NCBI GenBank assembly: GCA_026545225.1
Contig: CM048849.1
Span: 55,943,836-56,007,835, forward strand
Direction of reading: 5' to 3'
Length of the DNA: 64,000 nt
Origin: Cornus controversa
Lineage: Eukaryota > Streptophyta > Magnoliopsida > Cornales > Cornaceae
Below are positions 36,413 to 47,275 of this stretch, one piece after another. How positions within the stretch are numbered: position 1 is the stretch's first letter; each line of letters starts with the position of its first letter. The position numbers were made by a program, and so were the translations under genes. Under the pieces are notes generated by a model that worked only from the letters and a program-made list of their open reading frames with translations, ran no database searches and had not been told where the DNA came from.

Positions 36413-36985
36413 TGTAGTGACCCTTGTGAGCGAGTGTGATGTAGGCGGGTGCAAGAAGAGATACTAGGCTGAGCTACCACTCTGGCAGGCTACAGGGTGC
36501 TCAATCCCACATTTCCTAGGTGTGGAGAAGGGGATGTGTTTATATGTAGTGTGTTCTCTCCAAATGGTATGAGCTTTTTTGGGGTAAAAATTCAAGAGCA
36601 AAACCGTGCAGGCTTAGGCCCAAAGCGAACAATATCATGACATCAGGTGGAGTGGGGTAGTACAGTTGGTATCAGAGCTTAAACCTAGCCAGAAGTGTGC
36701 CGAAGAGGACGTCGGGCCTCGTAGGGGGTGGATTGTAGTGACCCTTGTGGGCAGGTGTGCTGTGAGCGGGTGCAAGAAAAGACACTAGGCTGAGCTACTA
36801 TACTGGCAGGCTACAGGTTGCTCAATCCCACATCGCTTGGGTGTGGAGAATGAGATGTGCTTATATGTAGTATGTTCTCTCCAAATGGTATGAGACCTTT
36901 CGGGGTAAAAACCCAAGAGCAAAACCGTGCGGCCTTAGGCCCAAAGTGGACAATATCATGCCTTTAGGTAGAGCGGGTTATTACA
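36413..36985 (+). mobile_element. TRIM retrotransposon, complete
   Basis: Two 252-bp LTRs (36413-36664 and 36734-36985), both starting TGTAGTGACCCTTGTG and ending TACA, flank a 69-bp interior. The primer-binding site TGGTATCAGAGC is at 36667-36678 and the purine tract GTAGGGGGTGGAT is at 36721-36733. An exact 5-bp duplication ATGTC lies at 36408-36412 and 36986-36990. Same family as 6419-6988. Non-coding. Confidence 0.93.
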
Positions 36986-37148
36986 ATGTCTTATTACTTT
37001 TGATTAAAAATTAAGAAAAATGACAAATTATTCTAAAAAATAATGGTGACAATGAGAATTTTTAAAAAAAAAATTTATTTATTTTATGAAACTTTACAAT
37101 CGAAAATTTTTGTGGACTTAACAAAAGCAAACAAACAGTGAAAACACA

Positions 37149-37253
37149 GGAACACCAATATACAATCTAGCACAATACTGATGAGGCCTTAACAATATAT
37201 ATATACATAAACTAATATACAATCTAACACAATACTGATGAGGCCTTAACAAT
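37149..37253. repeat. Short tandem duplication
   Basis: The ~42-bp segment beginning AATATACAATCTAG/ACACAATACTG and ending GGCCTTAACAATA occurs twice, near 37158-37198 and 37212-37252. Confidence 0.75.
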
Positions 37254-37276
37254 AGGTACATATGTATGTATGTATG

Positions 37277-38219
37277 TGTAACGACCCGCTTCACCACATA
37301 GTATGATATTGTTCACTTTGGACCTAACCCGCATAGTTTTGTTATTGGGTTTTACCCCAAAAGACCTCATACCATTTGGAGAGAACATAGTACATATAAA
37401 CATATCCCCTTCTCCACACCTAGGTGATGTGGGATTGAGTATTCTGTAACCTGCTAGTGTGGTAACTCGCCTAATGTCTCTCGCACCTGCCCATATCACA
37501 TCCGCCCATAAAAGTCACCACAATCCACCCCCTAGGAGGCCCGACGTCCCCGTTGGCACACTTCCGGCTAGGTCTAGCTCTGATACCATTTATAATAGCC
37601 CGTTTCACCACATGGTATGATATTGTTCGCTTTGGGCCTAAACCCGCACAGTTTTATTCTTGAATTTTACTCCAAAATATTTCATACCATTTGGAGAGAA
37701 CCCACTACATATAAGCACATCCCCTTCTCCACACCCAAGTAATGTGGGATGGAGCACCCTGTAGCCTACTAGTATGGTAGATCGCCTAGTGTTTCTCGCA
37801 CCCGTCCATATCACACCTGCCCACAAGGGTCACCACCAAAACCATGCAGGCTGGGCCCAAAGCGAACAATATCATACTATGTGGTGGAGCGGGTCATTAC
37901 AAATAGTATTAAAGCCGAACCGAGCCAGCCAAAAGTGTGCCGATAAGAACGTCGGGCCTCTGAATGGGGTGAATTGCGGTGACCCTTGTGGGTGGGTGTG
38001 ATGTGGATGGGTACCAGAGACACTGGACGAGCTACCACACTGGCAGGCTACAGTATGCTCAATCCCACATCGTCTGGGTGTGGAGAAGGGGGATGTGCTT
38101 ATATGTAGTATTCTCTCCAAATGGTATAAGGCCTTTTGGGATAAAATCTAAGAACAAAACCCTGCGGGTTAGGCCCAAAGCAAACAATATCATACCATGT
38201 GGTGGAGCGGGTCATTACA
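37277..38219. mobile_element. Head-to-head pair of TRIM elements
   Basis: The left part is a minus-strand TRIM: LTR 37277-37522, interior 37523-37590 with the complement of GGTATCAGAGCT, and second LTR from 37591 to about 37835. It abuts a plus-strand TRIM with only the last ~66 bp of its first LTR (37836-37901), a degraded primer site (AATAGTATTAAAGC), and a full second LTR (37975-38219). The outer flanks GTATG (37272-37276) and GTGTG (38220-38224) differ at one base. Either one insertion jumped into another, or recombination made an inverted dimer. Confidence 0.82.
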
Positions 38220-38459
38220 GTGTGCCTGTCTATATATGCTTCTTTTTTCCTACTATTTAAATAACGGGTCAGTGCGCAAAACAAACATTCACTGTTGATT
38301 TTATGATATTTGTTTCATTCAATTTTTCTGAGCTCCTTGTTCTCATTAATTTAATTTTTGTTTCTTACTTATAACTATATATTGGGCTTGTCATGAAGTC
38401 CATCATAAATTAATTTAGAGAATTATCAAATGGGTAACAAATTAACAAATAGGATCAAA

Positions 38460-39110
38460 AACTTAAAAAAATTGATTTTGGCATGAAAGTTAAGTTCATT
38501 CTCAAATTAGGTCGATTACGTGATAAGGAAAAAAATAATTATATGAAAGGGAAATGGCATGAAATTGAAGTTCATTCTCAAATTAGATGATTACCTGATA
38601 AGCAAAAAAATTCATCCTCAAATTATATGATCAAAAAATTTAAAATCAAAATTAATTACCTATGATATGACACGGTGCCAAACTTGATTCTTGCCTCAAA
38701 TTTAACCCAGAAAGAATAGAGTTGTAATGGCTACAAGTCAGGGCAAAAGAAAACAAAGAGAATAAATTTAATTTGAAAAAAAAAATTCCAAAAGAGAAAT
38801 ATGAATGGAAAAAAATTGATTTTGGCGTGAAATTTAAGTTCATTCTCAAATTAGGTCGATTACCTGATAAGGAAAAAATGATTATATGAAAGGGAAAAAA
38901 TTGATTGTGGCATGAAATTGAAGTTCATTTTCAAAATAGGTTGATTACCTGATAAGGAAAAAAATTCATTCTCAAATTAGGTCAATTAAAAATTGATTAT
39001 ATAAAAGGGAAAAAATTGATTTTAGCATGAAATTGAAGTTCATTCTCAAATTAGGTGGATTACCTAATAAGGAAAAAAAATTATTCTCAAATTAAGTCAA
39101 TTTTTTTATT
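38460..39110. repeat. Degenerate tandem repeat with AAATTGATTTTGGCATGAA units
   Basis: About six imperfect units contain ATTGATTTTGGCATGAAAT, AAGTTCATTCTCAAATTAGG, TCGATTACCTGATAAGGAAA in that order. Spacing varies, and the region 38640-38800 is unrelated filler. Non-coding. Confidence 0.7.
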
Positions 39111-39354
39111 TTTTCCTAATGACAGTCCAAAAAGATACAAGATGCTAGTTGAATAACGTGCAAAAAATTTATGAAAAAAATTGATTCTAGTCTCAAATTT
39201 AATTGATCGAAAGAGTTGGAGTGCGAAGAGTTGGAGGAGTAGAAAGTCGACCAAGGAGGAGGAGTTGTGAGTTATAGTGGAGATAGAAGTATATTAATAG
39301 AAGAATTATTATAAAAGTGAATGATTTGAAACATCATGTACTTTTATCGATGGG

Positions 39355-39551
39355 AAATGCTAAACTTCATGAAATTATTTCATGAATGACGTGGCAGGTG
39401 GTAATACTATAAGGACTCCGTATATGAGGGAGAATCCCACCACTACTAACTCACCATTTAATTTTAAATTTCTATAAATATAAAATTATTACCTGCCATA
39501 TCATTCATGATACAAATTCATGAAATAATTTCATGATATGTATCATTGCTC
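39355..39551. mobile_element. Short MITE with TTCATGAAATTATTTCATGAA ends
   Basis: Both ends carry CATGAAATTATTTCATGAA, itself a near-palindrome. Next to it are GGCAGGTGGTAAT on the left and the inverted ATTACCTGCC on the right. The total is about 200 bp and non-coding. The target duplication is unclear. Confidence 0.6.
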
Positions 39552-39606
39552 TTTATAGATATATATATAGATATAGATCTAGATCTAGATCGATATAGCT
39601 AGATTA
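39552..39606. repeat. GATATA/TAGATC microsatellite
   Basis: Short simple-sequence run of TATAGA and TAGATC units. Confidence 0.7.
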
Positions 39607-40590
39607 GTCAATTTGGCTTATGGTGTGCTTCCTAAATAATAACCGAGTTAGAAGAAGGAATATGTTTAGATAATCGTGTCTCTTTTTCAAAAAAAAAGAA
39701 AAATTTAAGTTAGAGAAATAATTCAACCACCACTTAATTTTGGTCATGCCATTTTCAATATTATCCCATGATTAATAATTAAATATAATTTACTTTTATG
39801 TTTTATAGACATGCATTCACCACTTCATGTAAAAACACTTGTGACAAATGTGACGAACCAAGAACACAATTAAAAAATTAACAAAATAATAATAATAAAT
39901 ACACATCTAACAAAAAACACAAAGACATGTGATTCAACATAAAACCTACATGAATCTGGTGAAAAATTTTAATATGCAAAAATTTTGCATTTTAATATTT
40001 GCTTGATTCTCAATAACATTTTGCATTTTAAAATTTGACCCATGTGAGAATACCCTTTGATTGGAGGCCAAAATTATATTTCATATACTTAACACTTATT
40101 CATATTTTAATCTGAACTCATTCTCAGTGTGTTTAGTCAAAAAGCTGATCAAAGTGATTAATATTTGCTTGATTCTCAGTAAACAACAGACAAACAAAAC
40201 ATGCCAAATGTGGCATTTTATTCTGAGTTCAATAACTGTACTATGAACAGAACAGATAGACAGCTGAAAATCAATAAGAGAAGGCACTATAGTCACATGC
40301 CAAATGTGAGTTCCTGATAGACTGGAACATGTCTTCTCAAGCTAGCTCTAATGGTCATGACAACAAAAGAGCACTTGTACTGTAATCTCAATGATTGTGA
40401 CCGTTTTCCAAGTAAAAGTGATGCTCTTTTCACTTTTTCTGATTATATATATAGTGATATAGTGATACATTTAACCAAGCCAAGTGATTTTCGATTTCTT
40501 TCACGTGTGCTGTATCTACCCAGAACGCGGGATTTCATTCGAGATTCAATCGGTCGTTAAATTTGCATTAATGGGTTACTTTACTATTTG
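39607..40590. other. Intergenic, AT-rich, no gene supported
   Basis: Contains a repeated TATTTGCTTGATTCTCA motif (near 39999 and 40163) and a 69-codon open frame at 40351-40560 with no recognisable family. I do not call a gene. Confidence 0.5.
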
Positions 40591-40596
40591 AAATTT

Positions 40597-41015
40597 TTTA
40601 TGTATAATACACTCATTCATTCATGCATATGACTCTACCAGTATACATACCTTATATATGATATATGAGTCCAGTAAAATTTGGAGTCTTCTCCTATAGC
40701 CAATAGCAAGATTATTTTATATGTATCATATACTAATTCATTCATGCATATTACTCTACCAGTACCTATATATATTATATGATATAGAAGTCCAGTAATA
40801 TATATGATATAGGAGTCCAAGAATAATTTGGAGTCTTCTCCTATAGCCAACTAATCGCAAGATTATTTTATATGTATCATACACTAATTCATTCGTGCAT
40901 ATATTACTCTACCAGTACATATATATATTATATATGATATAGGAGGCCAGTAATATTTATGATATAGGAGTCCAAGAATAATTTGGAGTCTTCTCCTGTT
41001 GCCAACTAATCGCAA
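40597..41015. repeat. Three-copy tandem repeat, unit about 116-150 bp
   Basis: Units begin near 40597, 40713 and 40864. Each has CATTCATTC(A/G)TGCATAT, ACTCTACCAGTA, a TATA-rich stretch, and TTGGAGTCTTCTCCT. The second and third units have an extra ATGATATAGGAGTCCAAGAA segment. They lie 0.4-0.8 kb upstream of the protease start codon. Confidence 0.85.
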
Positions 41016-41418
41016 GATCTCCTATATTCGTAGAGTTTTCGGATTCTAAGGGTTGGTTGTTATTCTCTTTGATCTTAAATTAATACATGAATATATCCGA
41101 ATCATATCCAAACTCAATTATTATTAATAATAAATAAAAAATCAAAGAAGAGCTTTTCAAATTTAATTCTCTCTCTATACCATTATAAATTTGAAGTAGA
41201 ATAGGACTTTTCCACTTACCTCCTTGCTATTAGAATTGGTTTCACTTTAAATCATCTGAATCATGAGCTTACTCGAAGAGAAACTGATTTTCTTCTTCTA
41301 GATATAATTGAAAAAACAGGAGAAAGAGTTTCCTTCCTTCTCTTTCTCTCCCAAATAGTGCTCAATAATTGAGCACAATACTAGAATATCACATTCTTTT
41401 GCAGTAACCGAGAGCAGA

Positions 41419-42029
41419 ATGGTTTTTCCAAAGTTCTCAACTTTCCTTGCACTGTTTTTTCTTTTCTCTTTGTTTCAAACACCGGCACTATCAATCAAAA
41501 GGGTACACATTGTTTAAATTTTTCTTTGTAATTGGTGGAATGAAAAAATATTGTTTTCTACTGATTTGTCAGACTTTACGAAATGGGTTGGTTTTTTTTT
41601 TGTTTTTTTCTCTAATTCTCAATTTTTATTGACTGGTTTTGATTTTTTCGTTTTTGGGCTGTATAGTCCTATATAGTGTACTTGGGAGCACATTCACATG
41701 GCCCAGAAGTTACGTTGGCCGATCTTCATCAGGTGACAGATTCTCATTATGAGTTTCTTGGGTCATTCTTGGGAAGGTATGGGAATTGATACAGTTGTAG
41801 TTTAATCAATGATCTTCTTACTTTGTATTCTTATGGAATATAGATGTTCAAACTCTTCTTTTTTGCTAAAATTTCTTTTATGCAGTAAAGATAAGGCAAA
41901 AGAAGCAATCTTTTACTCCTATCAAAGGCATATCAATGGCTTTGCAGCTACGCTTGAAGAGGAGGATGCATCAGCTATTGCAAGTATAAACATGCTGCAT
42001 ATATATTTCATTACTCTGTTTGTTATGTA

Positions 42030-42068
<39 letters not shown>

Positions 42069-45000
42069 GTTTGTGTGTGTTCTGATTAGTTTTGTATACT
42101 AAAAAACATTTTTACAATCAATGTAGAGCATCCCAATGTTCTGTCAGTTTTCTTGAACCAAGGGAGAAAATTACACACAACCCATTCATGGAACTTCCTT
42201 TTGTTGGAAAAGAATGGTGTAATTCATCCTAGTTCTTTGTGGAAAAAGGCCAGATTTGGTGAAGACACCATCATCGGAAATCTTGACACCGGTAACCTTT
42301 TCATTCATCTCTCTTTTTTTCTCTTTCCCAATTCTGTGTTTTGTTCTAATAATTTTGTTGCTTTTGTTCTTTCTTTTTTCTCTTTTTCAATTTCAAAGTT
42401 AAAAACAGAAGATTAACAACTTATCATTACTTTTGTTAGGTGTGTGGCCTGAATCAGAGAGCTTCAGTGATAAAGGGTTTGGGCCCATTCCATCAAAGTG
42501 GAAAGGAATCTGTCAGAATAACACCAAGGCTGGAGTCCGCTGCAATAGGTATGCTCTATTTTATTTTTCATCATAATATAATGATAATAATAATTAACAA
42601 TATTTCTATTATAATGAAGATGGTATAAATCATCATCTTCTTCTCCAAGGTCCCATCTTTTATTATACGTATATAGGTTGAGGGTGATCTTGGTGTTTTT
42701 CTTATCATTAAATTTGATTGATTTGCATTATATTGGAGGTACAAATCCATCCAATATGATATAGAAATAATTGTGGGATTTCATTACTTGCTACTTTTTA
42801 GTCAACAGTCAAGTCCATTGTAGAACAAAATGCAACCATTCAATCTCTGCAGAATATTTTGACTCGAACTTTCAGAATGTATTGATCTTAATATCTTATT
42901 AGCTATCATGCCTCCGAATGAGAACCCAAGACAGCAATAGTGATGGTAGAGAACTTAATACTTTTTGATCTTTTAGGCTACAGTTCAATGTGATTCTTTC
43001 AATTATATTGCTGATGCATGAATGCCTTAGAAAAGCAACTTTAGTGGATTAAAAAAAAAAAACACTGGGTGGATTGCTTTTCTAGCTTTTAAAATAAAGC
43101 ATGAGAAGAAATTTTCATTATTTTAAGTTTTAAAACTGTAGATCCACATCCTTGTATTAGTGGACAGAAGATATTGACTTATCATTGTTGAAGCACTGTT
43201 TATTTGGATTTTTCTTTTTCTTTTTTGGTATTATCTAAACTGTGGTTGGAGCAGAGTATAGTATACTCTTTAATTGGAAAAACAAGTTTGTCAACTTCTT
43301 AACTTGTGTTATATTTGGCCAAATTTTGTAGGAAACTAATTGGAGCTAGGTACTTCAATAAGGGCTATATTGCGTATGCAGGGTCACTCAACTCTTCTTT
43401 ACTGGCCACTGCCACTGCACGAGACCATGAAGGACACGGAACTCACACACTATCAACTGCAGGTGGGAACTTTGTTCCTGGAGCAAATGTCTTCGGCTTG
43501 GGCAATGGAACTGCAAAAGGTGGTTCACCTAAAGCTCGAGTGGCTGCTTACAAGGTATGCTGGCCTCCAGTCAATGGAAGCGGCGAATGCTTTGATTCTG
43601 ATATCATGGCAGCATTCGATGTGGCCATACACGATGGTGTAGATGTGCTTTCAGTGTCACTTGGTGGAGAATCTGGTGACTACTTGAATGATGGCCTATC
43701 AATTGGGGCTTTCCATGCTGTTAAGAGTGGTATAGTGGTAGTATGTTCAGCTGGGAATAATGGACCTGCCGAAGGAACTGTGACAAATGTTGCGCCTTGG
43801 ATTATAACCGTTGGAGCAAGCACCATAGACCGTGAGTTCCAGGCTTTTGTTGAACTTCGCAATGGACTGCGCCTGAAAGTAAAAAATCTTTTTATCCTAA
43901 TAATGTTTCTTGTTGTGTGCCACTTCTAGGCACTTCTATTTGGTCAACATTCTATATATTTTCTTTTATTGTTATTGATACCAGGGAACAACCATTTCTA
44001 AATCACTGCCAGAAGAAAGATTCTATCCCCTCATTAGTGCTGCAGAGGCTAAAGCTGCAAATGCATCAACTGAGGACGCGTAAGAACTATCTGTTTCTGA
44101 AAACTTTATCGTTTAATCTCCAAAAATGAATCAATTCTAGGTTTGAAATAGTACTAGATAATAATGCAACTATCCATATATGCTGCTTTTAAATGCGCCT
44201 CTGTATTGATTATTAGGCTCTGCAGTATGCAGTGTGCTGTGTCTTACTATTTGCTTTGGTCATGCAGGATTTTATGTAAACCAGGAACCCTGGACACTGA
44301 GAAGGTGAAGGGTAAGATCTTGGTCTGTCTTAGGGGGGACAATGCGAGAGTGGAAAAGGGCCAGCAGGCTGCTCTGGCTGGTGCTGTTGGGATGATTCTT
44401 TGCAATGATGAGAGCAGTGGTGATGAAATTATCGCTGATCCTCATATCCTTCCGGCATCACATATCAATTATAAAGATGGTGTTGCTGTTTTTTCCTACG
44501 TCAATTCGACTGAGTACCTCTCTCTCGCTCTCTCTGTACTTTCGTATTCTTCCTACATCAACTCTAATTAGTACAATAACTTTGACAGTGATCCACTGGC
44601 TTTTATTACGAATCCAGCAACACAATTGAATACAAAGCCATCTCCATTCATGGCTTCTTTCTCCTCCACGGGTCCTAATTTGATTACACCAGAGATCCTA
44701 AAGGTTTGAACTCAAATTTGCTGTGATTTGCTTTGGTAGTTGTTTACCTTTTTGTCACATTGCTATTTGTAACTGTAGTTTTAGGTAAAACTCATTCCCA
44801 CTTTTGAATGATTCAGCCAGATATCACTGCACCAGGAGTTAATATAATAGCTTCCTACTCTGAAGCAACAAGCCCCACAGATGAAGACTTTGATAATCGC
44901 AGGATTCCTTTTAATGTAGATTCTGGTACATCCATGTCTTGTCCTCATGTTGCTGGAGTTGCAGGCCTACTGAAGACACTCCATCCTGACTGGAGTCCTG

Positions 45001-45658
45001 CTGCAATAAGATCATCAATCATGACTAGTGGTAAAATCTCCAGATTTTTTTAGTTGAATTATTATTTGGTCTTACATTTTACAATGTTTAGCTAATAATG
45101 TGTTTTTGTAACGCTTTGTCTACAGCGAGAACAAGAGACAACACTAGGAATCCAATGTGCAATGCTACTTTAGTTAAGGCAACGCCTTTTAATTATGGTG
45201 CTGGACATATTCGCCCAAATCGAGCCATGGATCCTGGCTTGGTCTATGACTTAACTCTCAATGAGTACCTGGACTTCCTTTGCGCCATTGGTTATAACCA
45301 AAGCATGATTCAACTCTTTTCCGAGACACCTTATACATGTCCCAAATCCTTAAATCTCCTCAACTTCAACTACCCTTCGATAGCTGTCCCTAACCTCTCT
45401 GGCTCAGTCACACTGACTCGAAGAGTTAAGAATGTTGGTTCCCCAGCCACCTATACAGCTCGTGTTCGTCAACCACTAGGAATTTCAATTTCTGTCGAGC
45501 CCAATGTTCTGAAATTTGAGAAGATTGGAGAAGAGAAGAGCTTTGAGCTGACACTGAAAGCTAAAAGAGACACAGCAAAAGATTATGTATTTGGAGAGTT
45601 ATTATGGTCAGATGGTAAACACTACGTGAGGAGTCAAATCGTGGTTGCTAGTGCTTGA
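41419..45658 (+). CDS. Subtilisin-like serine protease (plant subtilase, SBT5 type), 11 exons, intact
   Basis: Exons: 41419-41502, 41667-41776, 41886-41983, 42127-42291, 42440-42548, 43332-43878, 43985-44079, 44268-44513, 44589-44703, 44817-45030, 45126-45658. All junctions are GT-AG, the frame closes exactly, and the product is 743 aa. Residues 1-25 form a signal peptide (hydrophobic [11 protein letters not shown]), so it should be secreted to the cell wall. An I9 prodomain follows ([26 protein letters not shown]). The catalytic centre is complete: Asp123 (GNLDTG), His196 (DHEGHGTHT), Asn303 (SAGNNGP) and Ser534 ([12 protein letters not shown]). A PA domain interrupts the protease domain in exons 7-8, and a fibronectin-III-like tail ends the protein (exon 11). 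Family members process peptide hormones and wall proteins; the substrate cannot be read from sequence. Closest in style to Arabidopsis SBT5.3/SBT5.4, by recall. A (GT)n(AT)n microsatellite lies in intron 3. Confidence 0.95.
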
Positions 45659-46709
45659 TGAGGCCTTTGATGTTGGTTGGGAAGCCTTCACTTTTTTTTT
45701 GGTTATTTTTTAATATTTTAATTCTTGGTTCAGGGATAATGATTAGATACTAGTATAGAGATTGGAAGGGATATATTTGTTGATTACACTGCTTTACTAG
45801 GGCAGTAGATCTAGAAGTCATAATAATAAGTAATCTATGCAATTCAATATATACACATTTTTAAACAGTCTCTGACTGATAAATCTTTATTTACAAGAAA
45901 TGGTTTGTCATTAGAGAAAGTCTGGGTTGTGAGCTTGAGAATACATTTAAATGTGTGTGGATTTTCCAGTTTAATGTGTGGAAAAAAATGTGCGTGTGTG
46001 CATGCTCTTGTTTGCTCATGTTCATAAATTTAGAGATATGGTATCCACAAGAATCATATAAAAGATGATATGTTTTTCAACACCTTCACTAATCTTTCTG
46101 AAAGTGTAACAAATTAAATTAAATACTAAAACTAAGAGCAGTAATGGAAATCACTTCACCAAAACCCTAATTTTGATTGTAGACATTCATCAGTGCAAAT
46201 GAAATTTGAGTTCACCGGGTTGTTCTTTGTAAGAAAAAAAAAATCTGAGTTTTTTTCAATGATATCTATCATTGTTTTGTTTACGGTACCCGGTTGACAA
46301 GTGTGAGAATGCATGTTCGTGAGAATGCATTTTGTGTAAAGTAATACTAAATGTAGATGAAATTAACATTCGGGCAATGTTAAACCCATCTCCATTGCGA
46401 TGAAATTAGCGTTCGGGCAATGGATGTGACCTAATTTTTTCTTCATTTTTGTTTTGTCATTTTCTGCGTGTGACCTCTAGGGGTGCCAAAGTCAACACTA
46501 ATTTCCCCTCCCACAACAAAATATGAAAAATATAACTAATTTTTTCGAGAAGAAAAAAATTATCATATATTTCTAGATGGCAACATGACTGATGTCGAAT
46601 GTCAAATTTTTCGTCTATAAATCTTTTTTTTTCATAAATTCATCAATTTTCATTCATTAATTTTTTTTCTTCATATTTGTTGTACACATGTTCATTCGTT
46701 AATTATGTT

Positions 46710-46747
<38 letters not shown>

Positions 46748-47275
46748 TGCGAATGTGTATATCCAACATCTTATTCTCTCACGCTTAAACAGTCTCACAT
46801 GACATGACCACATCAGTTTCAATGATAATTTCAGACGTTTCTATCATTATTCTTCAATTTTTGGTGGACAACAAGACAAAAGCACATCGGATACAATTGT
46901 GTGCCGCATGATCAAAGGGCAGATTTGTCTCAGAAAAATGAGAGGACATTCTTCTTTTTTTTGGGTAAAAAAAATGAGAGGACATTCTATTCCTGTAGAA
47001 GATTAGAAATGATAGAAGAGTTGGGTAAGCATCCAAATGATTTGTGGTGATCATTCATTTATATATATATCCTAGCTCCTATCGTTTGGGAAGCAAACTT
47101 ACATCACTCATAGGAGTTTGTGCCTTTGTCTCCTTATTATCATTACTACCTCCTACAGTATATGATCTGTTGATATTGCTATTTGTATGTTCTAACTGTC
47201 TCTCCAACTTGTACTCTGAACTTCAAAACTTGTACTAACAAGGGCATTAGAAGCTTCACTACTTCCAACCCCACC
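45659..47275. other. Protease 3' flank and upstream sequence of the truncated glycosidase copy
   Basis: From 45710 on this is the first copy of the tandem duplication. It contains the protease 3' untranslated region, non-coding spacer, an (AT)n run near 46716-46745, and promoter-like sequence of the truncated copy (TATATATA near 47060). No separate gene is seen. Confidence 0.65.

Noticed and set aside
36413-36985. Possible Cassandra-type TRIM carrying a 5S rRNA segment
   Set aside because: I looked for 5S-like blocks in the LTR and saw none, so the element is left as an unnamed TRIM family.
40351-40560. 69-codon ATG frame upstream of the protease
   Set aside because: No family resemblance, no paired exon, and next to tandem repeats. 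Frames of this length occur by chance in 64 kb.
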